Below, one piece after another: positions 22,390 through 22,557 of a stretch of 22,557 nt of DNA. How positions within the stretch are numbered: the first letter of the stretch is position 1; each line of letters begins with the position of its first letter. The DNA is from an uncultured Agathobacter sp. (GTDB lineage: Bacteria > Bacillota > Clostridia > Lachnospirales > Lachnospiraceae): assembly GCA_934358675.1 (NCBI GenBank), contig CAKRKX010000037.1, forward strand, positions 1-22,557, in the 5' to 3' direction. A program made the translations under genes and the position numbers. Under the pieces are notes generated by a model. It was not told the origin of the DNA. It saw only the letters and a list, made by a program, of their open reading frames with translations, and did no database searches.

Positions 22390-22418
22390 TTGACAGGTAG
22401 TTATATCTACGTTATTCT
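22390..22418 (+). promoter_or_regulatory. Consensus promoter near the right edge
   Basis: TTGACA (22390-22395), 17 bp, then TATTCT (22413-22418). It reads toward the window end. The leader to the next possible start codon (22497) is about 70 nt. Confidence 0.55.
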
Positions 22419-22496
22419 ATACTCACAAAACTCAAATAATTCATATTCGATGTCAAACCTGATGTCGATTACAAATCATTAGGAGTGCGATAATTC

Positions 22497-22557
22497 ATGC
22501 GCTCGCAATACCATGAGTTTTTAACTGAATATTGGGGAATGTTGGTGGGGGAAGTAT
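22497..22557 (+). CDS. Start of an unidentified reading frame, cut by the window edge
   Basis: The ATG at 22497 is preceded by AGGAG (22481-22485, 11-base spacing) and a promoter at 22390-22418. It opens MRSQYHEFLTEYWGML and stays open for 20 codons to the edge. That is too short to identify. On the other strand the same bases read out as a frame ending MNYRTPNDL and stop at 22470-22500, which faintly recalls the C-terminus of IS3-type transposases. The two readings cannot both be right, and I cannot choose firmly. Confidence 0.25.
   Translation, partial: MRSQYHEFLTEYWGMLVGEV

Overview
The window looks like a piece of a gut Firmicutes chromosome, most likely Lachnospiraceae (Roseburia/Agathobacter-like). 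The reasons are AGGAGG-type ribosome binding sites, moderate GC with AT-rich intergenic regions, a split (two-subunit) transketolase beside a short TalC-type transaldolase, and a DUF3783 gene and a zinc-ribbon/DUF4352 gene. Genus is inference; no rRNA or other marker gene is present.

Layout. (1) 1-1406, minus strand: an OmpR-type response regulator followed by a sensor histidine kinase cut by the window edge. (2) 1560-8382, plus strand: a divergent five-gene run. It encodes a lipoprotein solute-binding protein with an unusual N-terminal Asp-box/propeller-like half, two sugar-type ABC permeases, a membrane-fusion (HlyD-like) protein with a duplicated coiled coil, and a short MacB-core-like membrane protein. 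No ATPase is encoded in the window. Three TTAAAG hexamers one helical turn apart, placed 10 bp before an extended -10, suggest that the two-component system drives this operon. (3) 8345-8932, plus: a YgjP/DUF45-type zinc metallopeptidase. (4) 8929-10045, minus: a strongly AT-rich Abi_2 (AbiD/F) HEPN gene, preceded by a small RNA of about 68 nt with its own consensus promoter, an 8-bp hairpin and an intrinsic terminator. This is the layout of the abiF RNA / Abi toxin module. (5) 10043-12513: an XRE-like regulator divergent from a membrane-anchored Ser/Thr kinase, then a zinc-ribbon DUF4352 membrane protein. (6) 12621-15292, plus: a MATE transporter, an AraC regulator and a DUF3783 protein. (7) 15343-18788: a DeoR-type repressor divergent from transaldolase and the two transketolase subunits (non-oxidative pentose phosphate pathway). 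(8) 18893-22285: a 56-residue ribbon-helix-helix protein divergent from a 991-residue secreted protein with a beta-solenoid-like N-terminal part, a Pro-Thr linker and two tandem C-terminal modules. (9) 22286-22557: a terminator, an isolated consensus promoter and the start of an unidentified reading frame.

The two parts most worth following are the Abi gene with its upstream terminated RNA, and the two-component-controlled operon that joins sugar-importer parts to exporter/MacB parts without an ATPase. All domain calls were made by eye from translated sequence; no database search was run.
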